DNA of 64,000 bases, taken from contig NZ_BMWB01000004.1 of NCBI RefSeq assembly GCF_014651015.1, positions 124,001-188,000 on the forward strand, read 5' to 3'. This DNA is from Streptomyces xantholiticus. Its GTDB lineage: Bacteria > Actinomycetota > Actinomycetes > Streptomycetales > Streptomycetaceae. The position numbers and the translations under genes are program-made. Below are positions 22,404 to 30,681 of the stretch, one piece after another; position 1 is the stretch's first letter, and each line of letters opens with the position of its first letter. The notes beneath the pieces were generated by a model. It was given only the letters and a program-made list of their open reading frames with translations, had not been told where the DNA came from and ran no database searches.

Positions 22404-22969
22404 CAGGGTCTCCCTCCCGCCCCGACGCGCGTCATGATCTCGCAGAGTGCCCGGTCGTCGAAGATCCGCGAGGTCGGGATGCGCACGGTGGTCCTGCGCC
22501 TGCCGGTCACGCCTTGGCCGGCCAGGTTGGTCCAGTAGCAGCAGTGCCGCAGGTCGAGCCGGTCGTGGCCGGCCCGCAGCCATTCGTCCTGGGTCCTGGG
22601 GACGAGCATCACGACCAGGATCTTGTGCACGCAGACGGGGGTGCGGGCGAGCTTCACCAGGTGCTCGTTGTCGAGGATGAAGGAGAACCAGGGCCCCGGC
22701 GGGTGCGGTGGGATCTGGTACGTGCACTTGAGCTGCACCTTGATGGTCACTTCGTCGTCGACCGTGTGTCCGGCCGAGCTGTGGCTGACGTGCCAGTCGA
22801 TGCCGTTGTCGGGGAACGGCTGGGAGAGCGAGCAGCCGGCGGCGGCGGCGACGGCATGCAGATAACCCACCTGCAGCGTCTCCATGCAGGCGGTGGTGGC
22901 GAGTGCTCCGCGCAGCGGGGGCGTCCGCTGGGGCAGCAGCCCTCCCTGCTCGGGCTGGGCAAGCGCCAT
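22403..22969 (-). CDS. DUF4365-domain protein (nuclease-like fold suspected)
   Basis: The 188-residue protein matches the DUF4365 pattern: GCSLSQPFPDNGIDWHVSH near residues 45-63, then VTIKVQLKCTYQ near residue 77. The spacing of the Asp in GIDW and the Gln/Lys in VQLK resembles PD-(D/E)XK-type nuclease cores; this is inference from motif shape only. I chose the ATG at 22969 with AAGGGA seven bases upstream; a GTG eleven codons earlier is in frame. It is the first gene of a two-gene unit with the 418-residue protein. Confidence 0.8.
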   Translation of the reverse strand: MALAQPEQGGLLPQRTPPLRGALATTACMETLQVGYLHAVAAAAGCSLSQPFPDNGIDWHVSHSSAGHTVDDEVTIKVQLKCTYQIPPHPPGPWFSFILDNEHLVKLARTPVCVHKILVVMLVPRTQDEWLRAGHDRLDLRHCCYWTNLAGQGVTGRRRTTVRIPTSRIFDDRALCEIMTRVGAGGRP

Positions 22970-23090
22970 GGCAATTCCCTTCCCCGTCACTTGTGTTGTC
23001 ACCGGCCTGCGTACGGTGCAAACAGCCCGGGTATCACCGTTTCGGGCAGGGGATCACGCCATCTGCCGGTGACGTGCGAGGAGTTCGGGG

Positions 23091-23816
23091 ATGACGGACT
23101 GGTTCGACGGCCCCCTGGCCGCATTTGACACAGAGACAACCGGAGTGGACGTCGAGGAGGACCGGATCGTATCGGCGGCCGTCGTGGTCCAGGACTCGCC
23201 CGGTGGGCGGCCGAGGATCAGGCGCTGGCTGGTGAATCCGGGGGTGCCGGTGCCGCCGGGCGCAGTCGAGGTGCACGGCCTGACGGAGGATCACCTCCAG
23301 CGCAACGGCCGTTGGCCGGCCCCGGTGATGGAGGAGATAGCGAGGGCGCTGGCGGAGCAGTGCGCGGCCGCCCGGCCGCTGGTGGTGATGAACGCGCCGT
23401 TCGATCTGACGCTGTTGGACCGTGAGCTCCGGCGCCATCGGGCGTCGTCGCTGAGCCGCTACCTGGACCGGTCGCCGCTGTGCGTGCTCGATCCGCGGGT
23501 GCTGGACAAGCATCTGGACCGCTATCGCAAGGGCCGGCGGACGCTGACGGATCTGTGCGCGCAGTACGAGGTGGTGCTGGACGGTGCCCATGACGCGGCG
23601 GCGGACGCGCTGGCGGCGCTGGAGGTCGTACGGGCGGTGGGGCGGCGTTTCAACGCCCGGCTGGAGCGGTTGTCGCCGGCGGAGCTGCACACGTTGCAGG
23701 CGGTGTGGCATGCGGCGCAGGCTCGGGGGTTGCAGGCGTGGTTCGCGCGCAGTGGTGCGCCGGAGGTGGTCGATCCTGCGTGGCCGCTGCGGCCAGAGCT
23801 GCCTGCCGCGGCCTGA
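23091..23816 (+). CDS. DEDDh 3'-5' exonuclease (DNA polymerase III epsilon-like)
   Basis: A 241-residue stand-alone exonuclease. Exo I is AAFDTETTG (near residue 12), Exo II is NAPFDLTLLDREL (near residue 102), and Exo III is DGAHDAAADALAALEV (near residue 165), giving all five DEDDh residues. A C-terminal extension of about 60 residues includes LHTLQAVWHAAQARGLQAWF, common in actinobacterial versions. Likely role is DNA repair or proofreading-type trimming rather than the replisome subunit, since no polymerase partner is adjacent. A hairpin follows. Confidence 0.92.
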   Translation: MTDWFDGPLAAFDTETTGVDVEEDRIVSAAVVVQDSPGGRPRIRRWLVNPGVPVPPGAVEVHGLTEDHLQRNGRWPAPVMEEIARALAEQCAAARPLVVMNAPFDLTLLDRELRRHRASSLSRYLDRSPLCVLDPRVLDKHLDRYRKGRRTLTDLCAQYEVVLDGAHDAAADALAALEVVRAVGRRFNARLERLSPAELHTLQAVWHAAQARGLQAWFARSGAPEVVDPAWPLRPELPAAA

Positions 23817-23838
23817 TCGGTGGGCGGCAATGAGCAAA

Positions 23839-23863
23839 GCCGGTCCGTCTTCGACGGACCGGC
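23839..23863. terminator. Bidirectional hairpin between exonuclease and tRNA-Val
   Basis: An 11-bp stem (GCCGGTCCGTC / GACGGACCGGC) with a 3-nt TTC loop sits between the 3' ends of the exonuclease gene (plus) and the tRNA-Val gene (minus). Confidence 0.75.
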
Positions 23864-23872
23864 CTCTCCCGG

Positions 23873-23944
23873 TGGGCGATACTGGGTTCGAACCAGTGAC
23901 CTCTTCGGTGTGAACGAAGCGCTCTCCCACTGAGCTAATCGCCC
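23873..23944 (-). tRNA. tRNA-Val (CAC)
   Basis: 72-nt cloverleaf: acceptor GGGCGAT/ATCGCCC, anticodon stem CTTCG/CGAAG around loop TTCACAC (anticodon CAC), T arm ACTGG-TTCGAAC-CCAGT, discriminator A. The 3' CCA is not encoded. A second identical copy lies at 27223-27294. Confidence 0.96.
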
Positions 23945-23957
23945 GGGAACGGACTGA

Positions 23958-23987
23958 ACCATACAGGGCTACGCGGGCTTGGTTCAA
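23958..23987 (-). promoter_or_regulatory. Candidate vegetative promoter for tRNA-Val (CAC)
   Basis: On the minus strand TTGAAC and TATGGT are separated by 18 nt, with the -10 element 14 nt upstream of the tRNA 5' end. It overlaps the last codons of the SRPBCC gene. Confidence 0.45.
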
Positions 23988-24430
23988 ACTCCTGCCAGGT
24001 ACGTCTCCAGCCCTCGCCGACCGCCGCGCATCATCAACGCGTGGTTGGCGCGGAAGAGGGGACGGCAGGGGATCGCGAGTCGTCTCATCAGGGGGCTGCG
24101 CACCACGACCTCCTGTTCGTACAGCACCCGGGTGCCTCTGCCGCCGGGCCGAAGGGTCCATCGCGACCAGCCTTCGAGGTCCCCTGTCATCCGTATCTCC
24201 AGCACACCGTCCGCCGGGTCGCGGCGCTGTGCGCTGACGGTGACGCGCAGGTCGTACGGGAGGAGCGAACGGAAGCGGGCGGTGCCGGACGCGTCGTCGA
24301 CGGATGTCACCTCGCGTACCTGCGGCCACCAGTGGGGGTAGTCCTCGGCCCGGGACAGCACGTCGTAGACCTTGTCCGGCACGGCGGGCAGGTCCCAGGT
24401 GCTGCGGAAGCGGTAGCGGCACCAGTCCAT
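23984..24430 (-). CDS. SRPBCC (polyketide cyclase/START-like) family protein
   Basis: A 148-residue protein of the helix-grip fold. The N-terminal strand (YRFRSTWDLPA), a helix with VYDVLSRAEDYPHWWPQVREV, and the late strand RVLYEQEVVV are typical of the family. The ligand is unknown; such proteins bind hydrophobic small molecules. The ATG gives MDWCRYRF. It diverges from the 880-residue membrane protein gene. Confidence 0.85.
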   Translation of the reverse strand: MDWCRYRFRSTWDLPAVPDKVYDVLSRAEDYPHWWPQVREVTSVDDASGTARFRSLLPYDLRVTVSAQRRDPADGVLEIRMTGDLEGWSRWTLRPGGRGTRVLYEQEVVVRSPLMRRLAIPCRPLFRANHALMMRGGRRGLETYLAGV

Positions 24431-24522
24431 GCGCCCAGTCTGCCCTCTGCCGGACCGGTACTCAGCGGGAATTGAGTACCCGCACCCATGCCGGCGGCTG
24501 TGGCGGGGGCCACACTGCGGCC

Positions 24523-27165
24523 ATGGGAAACGTGCCGTCACCGGCCGAGGAGCTGGCGATACTCGACCGTGAGCTGAGCCAACTGGACGCGCGACGCGCG
24601 CAGTTGCTGGTCCGTAGGACCTGGCTGCTCGCCGCGCTGCGGCCTGTCGCGCCGGGCGTGCCCGTCGCGCCGCCGGCCGGCCGGCCTTTCGCGGCGCCTG
24701 CCGCGGCCGAGGCTTCGCCGCCCGGTGTCCAGAATCTGTTGCTGACGCTGGGTGGCCTGCTGTTGGCGATCGCGGCGATCGCGTTCACGCTCGTCAGCTG
24801 GGGCGAGATGGGCATCGGCGGGCGCGCCGCGGTTCTGGGGGTGGTGACGGTCGCGGCTCTCGGCACGCCGGTCGTCCTGCTGCGCCGCGGTCTGCTCGCC
24901 ACGGCGGAGTCCGTGGCCGTGCTGGGTCTGGTGCTGACGGTGCTCGACGCGTACGCCCTGCACCGGACGGTGCTGGCGGGCACGGACGGGCTCGGCTACT
25001 CGGCCTTCGCGTCGGCGGCGCTCGCGGCGCTGTGGTCGGCGTACGGCCACCTGCTGCCGCGGCTGCGTTCGCCGTTGCCGGTCGCCGTGGCGGCCGCGCA
25101 GCTTCCGCTGCCGCTGTGGGCGCTGACCGCCGGCGCCGCCGCGCCGCCGATGGAGTGGGCGCTGCTGCTGGCCGCTGCGCTGGATGTCGCCGTCGTGCTG
25201 TGGACGCGACCGGTGGGTGTTCGTGCGGTCGCCTGGACGGCGGCTGCGGCGACGGGTGGCGGGGCGCTGCTGATCGGGACGGTCCGGTCGCTGGCGGCGG
25301 ACGGCGCGGCGGCGGCCGCCGGACCGGCGGCGCTGTTGGTGGCCGCGGCGGCCGTCTCGCTCTTCACCGCGTGGCGGGCCCCTGCGGCGGGCCGGGTATC
25401 GGCGGTGTCGGGCCTTGCGGTGGTGGCGGGCCTCGGCGGCGTGGTCCGCGCGGTGGTGCCGGACGCCTGGGCGGTTCCGGGTTATCTGCTGTGCGCGGTG
25501 GCCGTGCTGGGCGTCGCGCGTGCGGTGGTGCCGATGCGGCTGCTGCCGGGTCTGGCAGGGGCGGCCGGGGCGGTGCACGTGGCGGCGGTCGCAACGACGC
25601 TGCCGGTCACGGTGGCGGCTCTTACGGGCCCGGCGACGACGCTGACGGACATCTGGTCCGGCCCGTCCTCCCTGCCGGACGTGGACGCCACGACGACGGC
25701 CCTGCTCCCGACCCCCCTGGTACTCCTGATCACGGCGACGGTCCTGGCCTCGGCGGCCCGCCACCGAGCCACGGCTGCCACCCCTGCGTCAGCGCCGGGC
25801 ACCCCGGTGTCTTCCCGGGCCCCGCACGCAGCCGGCGGGACAGATCCGGCCGCGGGCCGGGCTGCGGCGGGCAGCCAGGACGCGGCGACGACGCCGGCGG
25901 CGGACGCCGGCACGCCCCCGGGAGCCCCCGGCCCCGGCGCCGCGTCGAGCGGCGGTGTCGGGCCGGACGCGCGGGCGTGGACCTGGCCGCCCTCCGTGCC
26001 CGGGGTGCGGTCGTCCGGGACGCCCGGCGCACGGCAGAAGCGAGCGGCCGGGCTGCGGGACGCTGCCCGTTGCGGCGCGCTCGTGGCGGCGTGGGCGGCG
26101 CTCGTGGTCGTGCCGACCGTCTTCGGTTTCGCCCATTCCGCCGCCGTGGCGTGGCAGCTGGCGCTGACCGTGGCCGTGCTCGCCCTCGGGGTGCGCCGGT
26201 CCGGCGGCACGGCGACGACCGCGCTGGTCTGCGCTCTGGGCGGGTCGGTGAGCCTCTCGCTGCTGTCGCTCGCGACGCGGCCGGCGACCTTCACCGCCCT
26301 CGGCTCTCTGGTCGCGGCGCTCGCGCTCGCCGCCCTGCGGACCCGCGGCCCCGTGCAGGCGCTCATCGCCTGCACGGCGACGCTCTACGCGGCAGCCTTC
26401 ACCGGAGCCACGGCCGCGGCCTGGGACCTCCCGCCCCACCGCGCCGCGTTGCTGCTTCTTGTCGTTCCGGCGACGACCGGGCTGCTCGGTGCCGTACTGC
26501 GGCGCCGTCCGGCCGCCCTGCCCATGGAGGTCACCGGTGCTGCCGCGGGCCTCGTCTCGGTGCCGCTCGCGGCGGGCCACGCGCCGACGTCGGCTCTGGT
26601 CCTCGCCCTCGGGGGCGTGATCGCCGCGGGCACGGCCGCCCGCCCGGAACGACGCCCTCTCGCCGGACATCTGGCGGCGGTCCTCTTCGTCGCGGCGACG
26701 TGGGTGCGGCTGGCGGCCTCGGACGTCGCGTCCCCCGAGGCGTACACACTGCCCGTCACCGCCGCCGCGCTGGCGGTCGGTGTGCTGCGGCGCCGTCGCG
26801 ATCCGCAGGCCTCGTCGTGGACGGCGTACGGGCCGGGACTGGCCGCGACTCTCCTGCCGAGCCTTGTCACCGCCTGGGGCGACGAGCACTGGCTGCGGCC
26901 GCTGCTGCTGGGGCTCGCGGCGCTGGCGGTCACCCTCGCCGGTGCCCGGCTGCGGCTCCAGGCGCTGCTGGTGCTGGGCGGCGCGGTGCTGGCGCTGGAC
27001 GCGCTGCACGAGCTGGCACCGTACGTGGTGCAGGTCGTCGGTGCGCTGCCCCGCTGGCTGCCGCCGGCGTTCGCCGGTCTGCTGCTGCTCGGCGTGGGGG
27101 CGACGTACGAGCAGCGTCTGCGGGACGCCCGCAGCCTGCGGGACCGCCTGAGCCGGATGCTGTGA
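24523..27165 (+). CDS. Large multi-spanning membrane protein, alanine-rich, function unknown
   Basis: An 880-residue protein with a short charged coiled-coil-like N-terminus (AEELAILDRELSQLDARRA) and then about twenty hydrophobic segments from residue 70 to the end, interrupted by a proline/alanine-rich loop at about residues 405-505. I recognise no catalytic motif. Similar proteins are common in Streptomyces and annotated only as integral membrane proteins. The start is the ATG before GNVPSPAEE; no strong ribosome site is visible. It lies between two identical tRNA-Val genes. Confidence 0.82.
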   Translation: MGNVPSPAEELAILDRELSQLDARRAQLLVRRTWLLAALRPVAPGVPVAPPAGRPFAAPAAAEASPPGVQNLLLTLGGLLLAIAAIAFTLVSWGEMGIGGRAAVLGVVTVAALGTPVVLLRRGLLATAESVAVLGLVLTVLDAYALHRTVLAGTDGLGYSAFASAALAALWSAYGHLLPRLRSPLPVAVAAAQLPLPLWALTAGAAAPPMEWALLLAAALDVAVVLWTRPVGVRAVAWTAAAATGGGALLIGTVRSLAADGAAAAAGPAALLVAAAAVSLFTAWRAPAAGRVSAVSGLAVVAGLGGVVRAVVPDAWAVPGYLLCAVAVLGVARAVVPMRLLPGLAGAAGAVHVAAVATTLPVTVAALTGPATTLTDIWSGPSSLPDVDATTTALLPTPLVLLITATVLASAARHRATAATPASAPGTPVSSRAPHAAGGTDPAAGRAAAGSQDAATTPAADAGTPPGAPGPGAASSGGVGPDARAWTWPPSVPGVRSSGTPGARQKRAAGLRDAARCGALVAAWAALVVVPTVFGFAHSAAVAWQLALTVAVLALGVRRSGGTATTALVCALGGSVSLSLLSLATRPATFTALGSLVAALALAALRTRGPVQALIACTATLYAAAFTGATAAAWDLPPHRAALLLLVVPATTGLLGAVLRRRPAALPMEVTGAAAGLVSVPLAAGHAPTSALVLALGGVIAAGTAARPERRPLAGHLAAVLFVAATWVRLAASDVASPEAYTLPVTAAALAVGVLRRRRDPQASSWTAYGPGLAATLLPSLVTAWGDEHWLRPLLLGLAALAVTLAGARLRLQALLVLGGAVLALDALHELAPYVVQVVGALPRWLPPAFAGLLLLGVGATYEQRLRDARSLRDRLSRML

Positions 27166-27179
27166 CGGGACGGAATGTC

Positions 27180-27215
27180 GAATGCCCCGGAGACTCGGTG
27201 GTCTCCGGGGCATTC
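27180..27215. terminator. Strong bidirectional hairpin
   Basis: Perfect 15-bp inverted repeat (GAATGCCCCGGAGAC / GTCTCCGGGGCATTC) with a 6-nt loop, between the 3' ends of the membrane protein gene and the second tRNA-Val. Confidence 0.8.
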
Positions 27216-27222
27216 GGTCGGG

Positions 27223-27294
27223 TGGGCGATACTGGGTTCGAACCAGTGACCTCTTCGGTGTGAACGAAGCGCTCTCCCACTGAGCTAATCGCCC
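27223..27294 (-). tRNA. tRNA-Val (CAC), second identical copy
   Basis: 72 nt, identical to the copy at 23873-23944, including anticodon CAC and no encoded CCA. Same orientation. Confidence 0.96.
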
Positions 27295-27347
27295 GGCGCA
27301 CCGCAAACATTACCGCATGTCAGCGGGTGCCCAGGACCACTTTTCGG

Positions 27348-27836
27348 TCACTGGTCGATCTTCCACGGCATGACGAGGCCGAACTTCCAGAGGTAGACGC
27401 CGCAAAGCACCGCGATGATGACGAGACCGATCGTGGTGAGGATGATGTTGCGCCGTCGGACCTTGGGGTCGAGCGCCCGCTGAGCCGCCTCGGTGACCTT
27501 GCGCTTGGTCCAGCGCAGCACCAGCTGGGCCCAGACGAACTCGGTCGCCCAGATCGCCATGCCGCCGAAGATGACGACCCAGCCGGGCCCGGGCAGCACC
27601 AGCATGGAGACGCCGGCGGCGACGACGGCGAGGCCGACGACGAAGACGCCGACCTGCCAGCTCACATGCAGTGGTCTGGATCGTTTGATGAAGTGCGGCG
27701 CCCTGGAGCCGAGCGCCGGTTCCTCCTTCGCGGCCTCCAGGACCGGCTGCGCCGCTCCCTCCGTCACGTCCCCCGTAGTGGGGCGGGCCGCCGTCGCCGC
27801 GGCGACCTCGTCCCGCTCGTCACTCTGCGCGTTCAT
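27348..27836 (-). CDS. PGPGW-type small membrane protein (TIGR02611-like)
   Basis: A 162-residue protein with a disordered acidic N-terminus and two to three membrane helices. The hallmark sequence LVLPGPGWVVIFGGMAIWA, near residues 90-108, defines the family; a further helix is NIILTTIGLVIIAVLCGVYL. Function of the family is unknown. The ATG follows GGTTTGGAGTC. It diverges from ssgB. Confidence 0.87.
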   Translation of the reverse strand: MNAQSDERDEVAAATAARPTTGDVTEGAAQPVLEAAKEEPALGSRAPHFIKRSRPLHVSWQVGVFVVGLAVVAAGVSMLVLPGPGWVVIFGGMAIWATEFVWAQLVLRWTKRKVTEAAQRALDPKVRRRNIILTTIGLVIIAVLCGVYLWKFGLVMPWKIDQ

Positions 27837-27941
27837 GACTCCAAACCTACCGGACGGGACTCCGTCACCGGAATGGCCGAATAACGCAAAGTAATGCACC
27901 GCCGTACGAGCGACCTGAAGGATCCCAAAACGGTCAGAGGG

Positions 27942-27966
27942 GTTTACAACGGCACCCCAGGTGGCA
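27942..27966 (+). promoter_or_regulatory. Candidate sigma-H-type promoter of ssgB
   Basis: GTTT at 27942 followed after about 17 nt by GGCAT resembles the spaced GTTT/GGGTA-like elements of the SigB-like family. S. coelicolor ssgB is known to be sigma-H dependent; the exact elements here are my inference. Confidence 0.35.
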
Positions 27967-28026
27967 TGTCGATTTCGCCGACGTGCGAATCCCCGAGCGC
28001 ACACTGAGCGAAAGGCCCTGGCGCTT

Positions 28027-28440
28027 ATGAACACCACGGTCAGCTGCGAGCTGCACCTGCGCCTCGTTGTATCGAGCGAGTCATCACTGCCTGTACCCGC
28101 GGGCCTGCGGTATGACACGGCCGATCCTTATGCCGTGCACGCCACCTTCCACACCGGAGCCGAAGAGACGGTCGAATGGGTATTCGCCCGCGACCTTCTC
28201 GCCGAGGGCCTGCACAGGCCCACCGGAACGGGCGACGTACGCGTCTGGCCGTCACGCAGCCATGGCCAGGGCGTCGTCTGCATCGCACTGAGCTCCCCGG
28301 AAGGCGAAGCCCTGCTCGAGGCCCCGGCGCGGGCCCTGGAATCGTTCCTCAAGCGGACGGACGCCGCGGTGCCGCCGGGCACCGAGCATCGGCACTTCGA
28401 TCTCGACACGGAGCTGTCGCACATTCTGGCCGAGAACTGA
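28027..28440 (+). CDS. ssgB: Sporulation-specific cell division activator SsgB
   Basis: SsgB recruits FtsZ to future septum sites in aerial hyphae and is the archetype of the SsgA-like proteins. The 137-residue product, starting MNTTVSCELHLRLVVSSESS, appears nearly identical to the S. coelicolor protein I recall. It contains DPYAVHATFHTG, WVFARDLLAEGLHRPTG and the C-terminal FDLDTELSHILAEN. The gene is single, with a 190-nt divergent upstream region and a hairpin downstream. Together with the PIM genes it marks the source as Streptomyces or a close relative. Confidence 0.97.
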   Translation: MNTTVSCELHLRLVVSSESSLPVPAGLRYDTADPYAVHATFHTGAEETVEWVFARDLLAEGLHRPTGTGDVRVWPSRSHGQGVVCIALSSPEGEALLEAPARALESFLKRTDAAVPPGTEHRHFDLDTELSHILAEN

Positions 28441-28467
28441 GCCCAGTCCGGCCGGCGAAAAGCCGCA

Positions 28468-28498
28468 CGGCGCCGTCCATCTCGGGGAGACGGCGCCG
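28468..28498 (+). terminator. Hairpin terminator after ssgB
   Basis: 10-bp stem CGGCGCCGTC / GACGGCGCCG with an 11-nt loop, 27 nt past the ssgB stop. Confidence 0.65.
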
Positions 28499-28641
28499 CG
28501 CGGACAACCACATACGGCGAACAACGGCGCCGTCGTCGCGGAATCCACCGCGGCGACGGCGCCGGTGCGCCTCGGCACGAACCGCTAGAGTCAGCGCAAT
28601 TCGGCGGGCACCGGCCCGCATCCGGCCAGGGAGCGAATTTC

Positions 28642-29199
28642 GTGCTGATCCCCCACGACACCCGTAGCGCCCTCGACACCGTCGTCGACCTGATGAACAC
28701 CGCACCGGAGAGCGGCCAGGACGACAAACTGACGGACGTCGAAGCGCTCTACGACTTCGTACGGATGCACATGGTCAGTGGCGTGGGGGAACTGACTCAG
28801 CGGGATCTCAAGGCGGTGCACGGCATCCGCACGCTGTTCGCGGAGGTGTTCGCGGCGTCCGACAGCAGGACCGCCGCGGAGACGATCAACCGACTGGTGG
28901 CGGCGGCAGGCACGACCCCGCAGCTCACCGACCACGACGGGCACGACTGGCATGTGCACTACTTCGCACCGGGCGCCTCGGTGGCGGACCATCTCGCGGC
29001 GGACTGCGGAATGGCGCTGGCGTTCATCGTCGTCGCGGGCGAGCAGGAGCGGCTGCGGCGCTGTGAGGCGCCGGACTGCGGGCGCGCGTTCGTGGACCTG
29101 TCGCGCAACCGGTCACGCCGCTACTGCGACAGCCGCACATGCGGCAATCGTCTCCATGTGGCCGCGTACCGGGCCCGCCGCAGGGAGGCCGCGGGCTGA
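28642..29199 (+). CDS. CGNR zinc-finger domain protein (ABATE/CGNR family)
   Basis: A 185-residue protein with an N-terminal helical stress-related domain and a C-terminal zinc finger. Its Cys pairs are CEAPDCGRAFVDLS and, after RNRSRRYC, CDSRTCGNRLHVAAYRARR; the CGNR tetrapeptide is visible. The family is predicted to bind nucleic acid as a regulator. The start is GTG with GGGAGCG upstream. Monocistronic between the ssgB terminator and a small convergent membrane gene. Confidence 0.9.
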   Translation: MLIPHDTRSALDTVVDLMNTAPESGQDDKLTDVEALYDFVRMHMVSGVGELTQRDLKAVHGIRTLFAEVFAASDSRTAAETINRLVAAAGTTPQLTDHDGHDWHVHYFAPGASVADHLAADCGMALAFIVVAGEQERLRRCEAPDCGRAFVDLSRNRSRRYCDSRTCGNRLHVAAYRARRREAAG

Positions 29200-29259
29200 G
29201 GGCCGCTCCGGCTCGGCCGAGGCCGCGGGCTCGGAGCGGGCAGCGCGCCATCGCGGTCC

Positions 29260-29412
29260 TCACAGCCAGAAGAGGTCGTGCACGGCCGCCATGAGTAACA
29301 GGACGCCGATCACCCCGAGGAAGATCATCAGGGGCGGCTGGGAGAGCGCGAAGAGGCATCCGCGCGGCTCCTGGGTCGGTGCGGGGGGACGTCCCCGCGA
29401 GGTATCGAGCAT
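29260..29412 (-). CDS. 50-residue single-span membrane protein
   Basis: A small gene of 51 codons. The product starts MLDTSRGRPPAPTQEPRG, has one hydrophobic segment (PPLMIFLGVIGVLLLMAAV) and ends HDLFWL. The predicted topology is a proline-rich cytoplasmic N-terminus and a short C-terminal tail. Codons use G/C at most third positions, consistent with real coding. The ribosome site is weak (ACCCCGAG directly before ATG). Function unknown. Confidence 0.68.
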   Translation of the reverse strand: MLDTSRGRPPAPTQEPRGCLFALSQPPLMIFLGVIGVLLLMAAVHDLFWL

Positions 29413-29526
29413 CTCGGGGTGATGATGACGCAGGCCGGCCGTTGATGATCGACCAACACGCCTCGTGGGCTGGGTTGTTCATCACATCCCGTGGCGCGGC
29501 CCGCTCGGGGCAGGAGCGGGGGGGCG

Positions 29527-29976
29527 TCAGATGCCGTGCTTCTTGAGGATCGCCTCGATGTCGCTGAAGTCGTCGGCCGGGGACGCCTTCGGCCGGGCGG
29601 CCTCGGGTGCTTCGGACGCCGGGGCGGAACGGCCCAGCGAGGGCCGGGACGCGGCAGGTTCGACGGTGTCGCGGCCGGCGGCCGCAGCGGCGGCCTTGCG
29701 TTCTTTGCGGGTGCCGCCCGCTCGGCGGCGTTCGACGGCCCTGGTCGTCATGAACAGCAGCCATGCGCCGCCGAGGAGGCCGAAGCCGACCCAGGCGGTC
29801 GGGCTGAAGGCCGTGCCGACGGCCCACTCGACGGCTCCGGTCATCACCAGGCCGACGGGTACCAGTGAGTAGGCAGCGATGCGCGCCGCGGCGAGGAAGC
29901 GCCGGCGGTACGCCGTGATCGCGGCGATGCCCAGGCCCGCCGCGGACACCGCGGAACAAATGGTCTCGGCAAGCAT
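29527..29976 (-). CDS. Conserved membrane protein with acidic C-terminal tail
   Basis: A 149-residue protein of unknown function. Three membrane segments are at about residues 3-20, 28-48 and 55-75 (AWVGFGLLGGAWLLFMTT), followed by a basic RAVERRRAGGTRKERKA stretch and a disordered region. It ends in DDFSDIEAILKKHGI, a short predicted helix that could be a docking element. GGAGG lies five bases upstream of the ATG. It diverges from the DsbA-like gene. Confidence 0.85.
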   Translation of the reverse strand: MLAETICSAVSAAGLGIAAITAYRRRFLAAARIAAYSLVPVGLVMTGAVEWAVGTAFSPTAWVGFGLLGGAWLLFMTTRAVERRRAGGTRKERKAAAAAAGRDTVEPAASRPSLGRSAPASEAPEAARPKASPADDFSDIEAILKKHGI

Positions 29977-30153
29977 CCGGTCCTCCAGGCGTAGGGCGGC
30001 TCGAGCGGTTGCGTCCCTTCCATCCTGCACCGCCGAGTGTGTCCTGGGCCACGGTCGGAGGCGGGCGTGGTCACATCTGGGTGAGATCTCCGGGGTGGCC
30101 TCCTACCCAGGTCCCGGTTGGGGCGGCGGGCACCGGACTGGGAGACTGGCGCC

Positions 30154-30666
30154 ATGAGCGACTCCTCGACCGGCTCCCCCGTCGTCCTCGACGTCTGGTG
30201 CGAGCTCCAGTGCACCGACTGCCGCAGCGCCCTGGAGGACCTGCGGGCCCTTCGTGCCCACTACGGCGACCGGCTGGAACTGCGGCTGCGGCACTTCCCC
30301 CTCGACAAGCACAAGCATGCGTTCGCCGCCGCGCAGGCTGCGGAGGAGGCCGCGGCGCAGGGCCAGGCATGGCCGTATGCGGAGGCGGTGCTGGCGCGCA
30401 CCGAGGAACTGGCCGCGCGGGGCGAGCCCTTCCTGCTGGAGGTCGCGCGCGAACTGGGCCTGGACGCCGAGGAGTTCGACACCGCTCTGATCGACGGCCG
30501 GCACATCCTGATCGTCGATGCCGACCAGGCCGAGGGGAAGGCGATCGGCGTGACCGGCACGCCGACGTATGTCATCGGCGGGGAGCGTCTCGACGGCGGC
30601 AGGAGCCAGGAAGGCCTGCGGGCGCGCATCGAGGAGATCGCCGACCGGCTGCTGGGCGGGGAGTGA
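30154..30666 (+). CDS. DsbA/FrnE-family thioredoxin-fold protein
   Basis: A 170-residue cytoplasmic-looking thioredoxin-fold protein. The active-site region is CELQCTDC near residues 16-23, giving a CxxC (CTDC) with an extra upstream cysteine. The cis-proline loop is GVTGTPTYVIGG near residue 133. A helical insertion separates the two halves, as in DsbA oxidoreductases. No signal peptide is visible. GGGAG lies upstream of the ATG. The acetyltransferase gene converges on it. Confidence 0.88.
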   Translation: MSDSSTGSPVVLDVWCELQCTDCRSALEDLRALRAHYGDRLELRLRHFPLDKHKHAFAAAQAAEEAAAQGQAWPYAEAVLARTEELAARGEPFLLEVARELGLDAEEFDTALIDGRHILIVDADQAEGKAIGVTGTPTYVIGGERLDGGRSQEGLRARIEEIADRLLGGE

Positions 30667-30681
30667 CCCGGGTAGGGCAGG

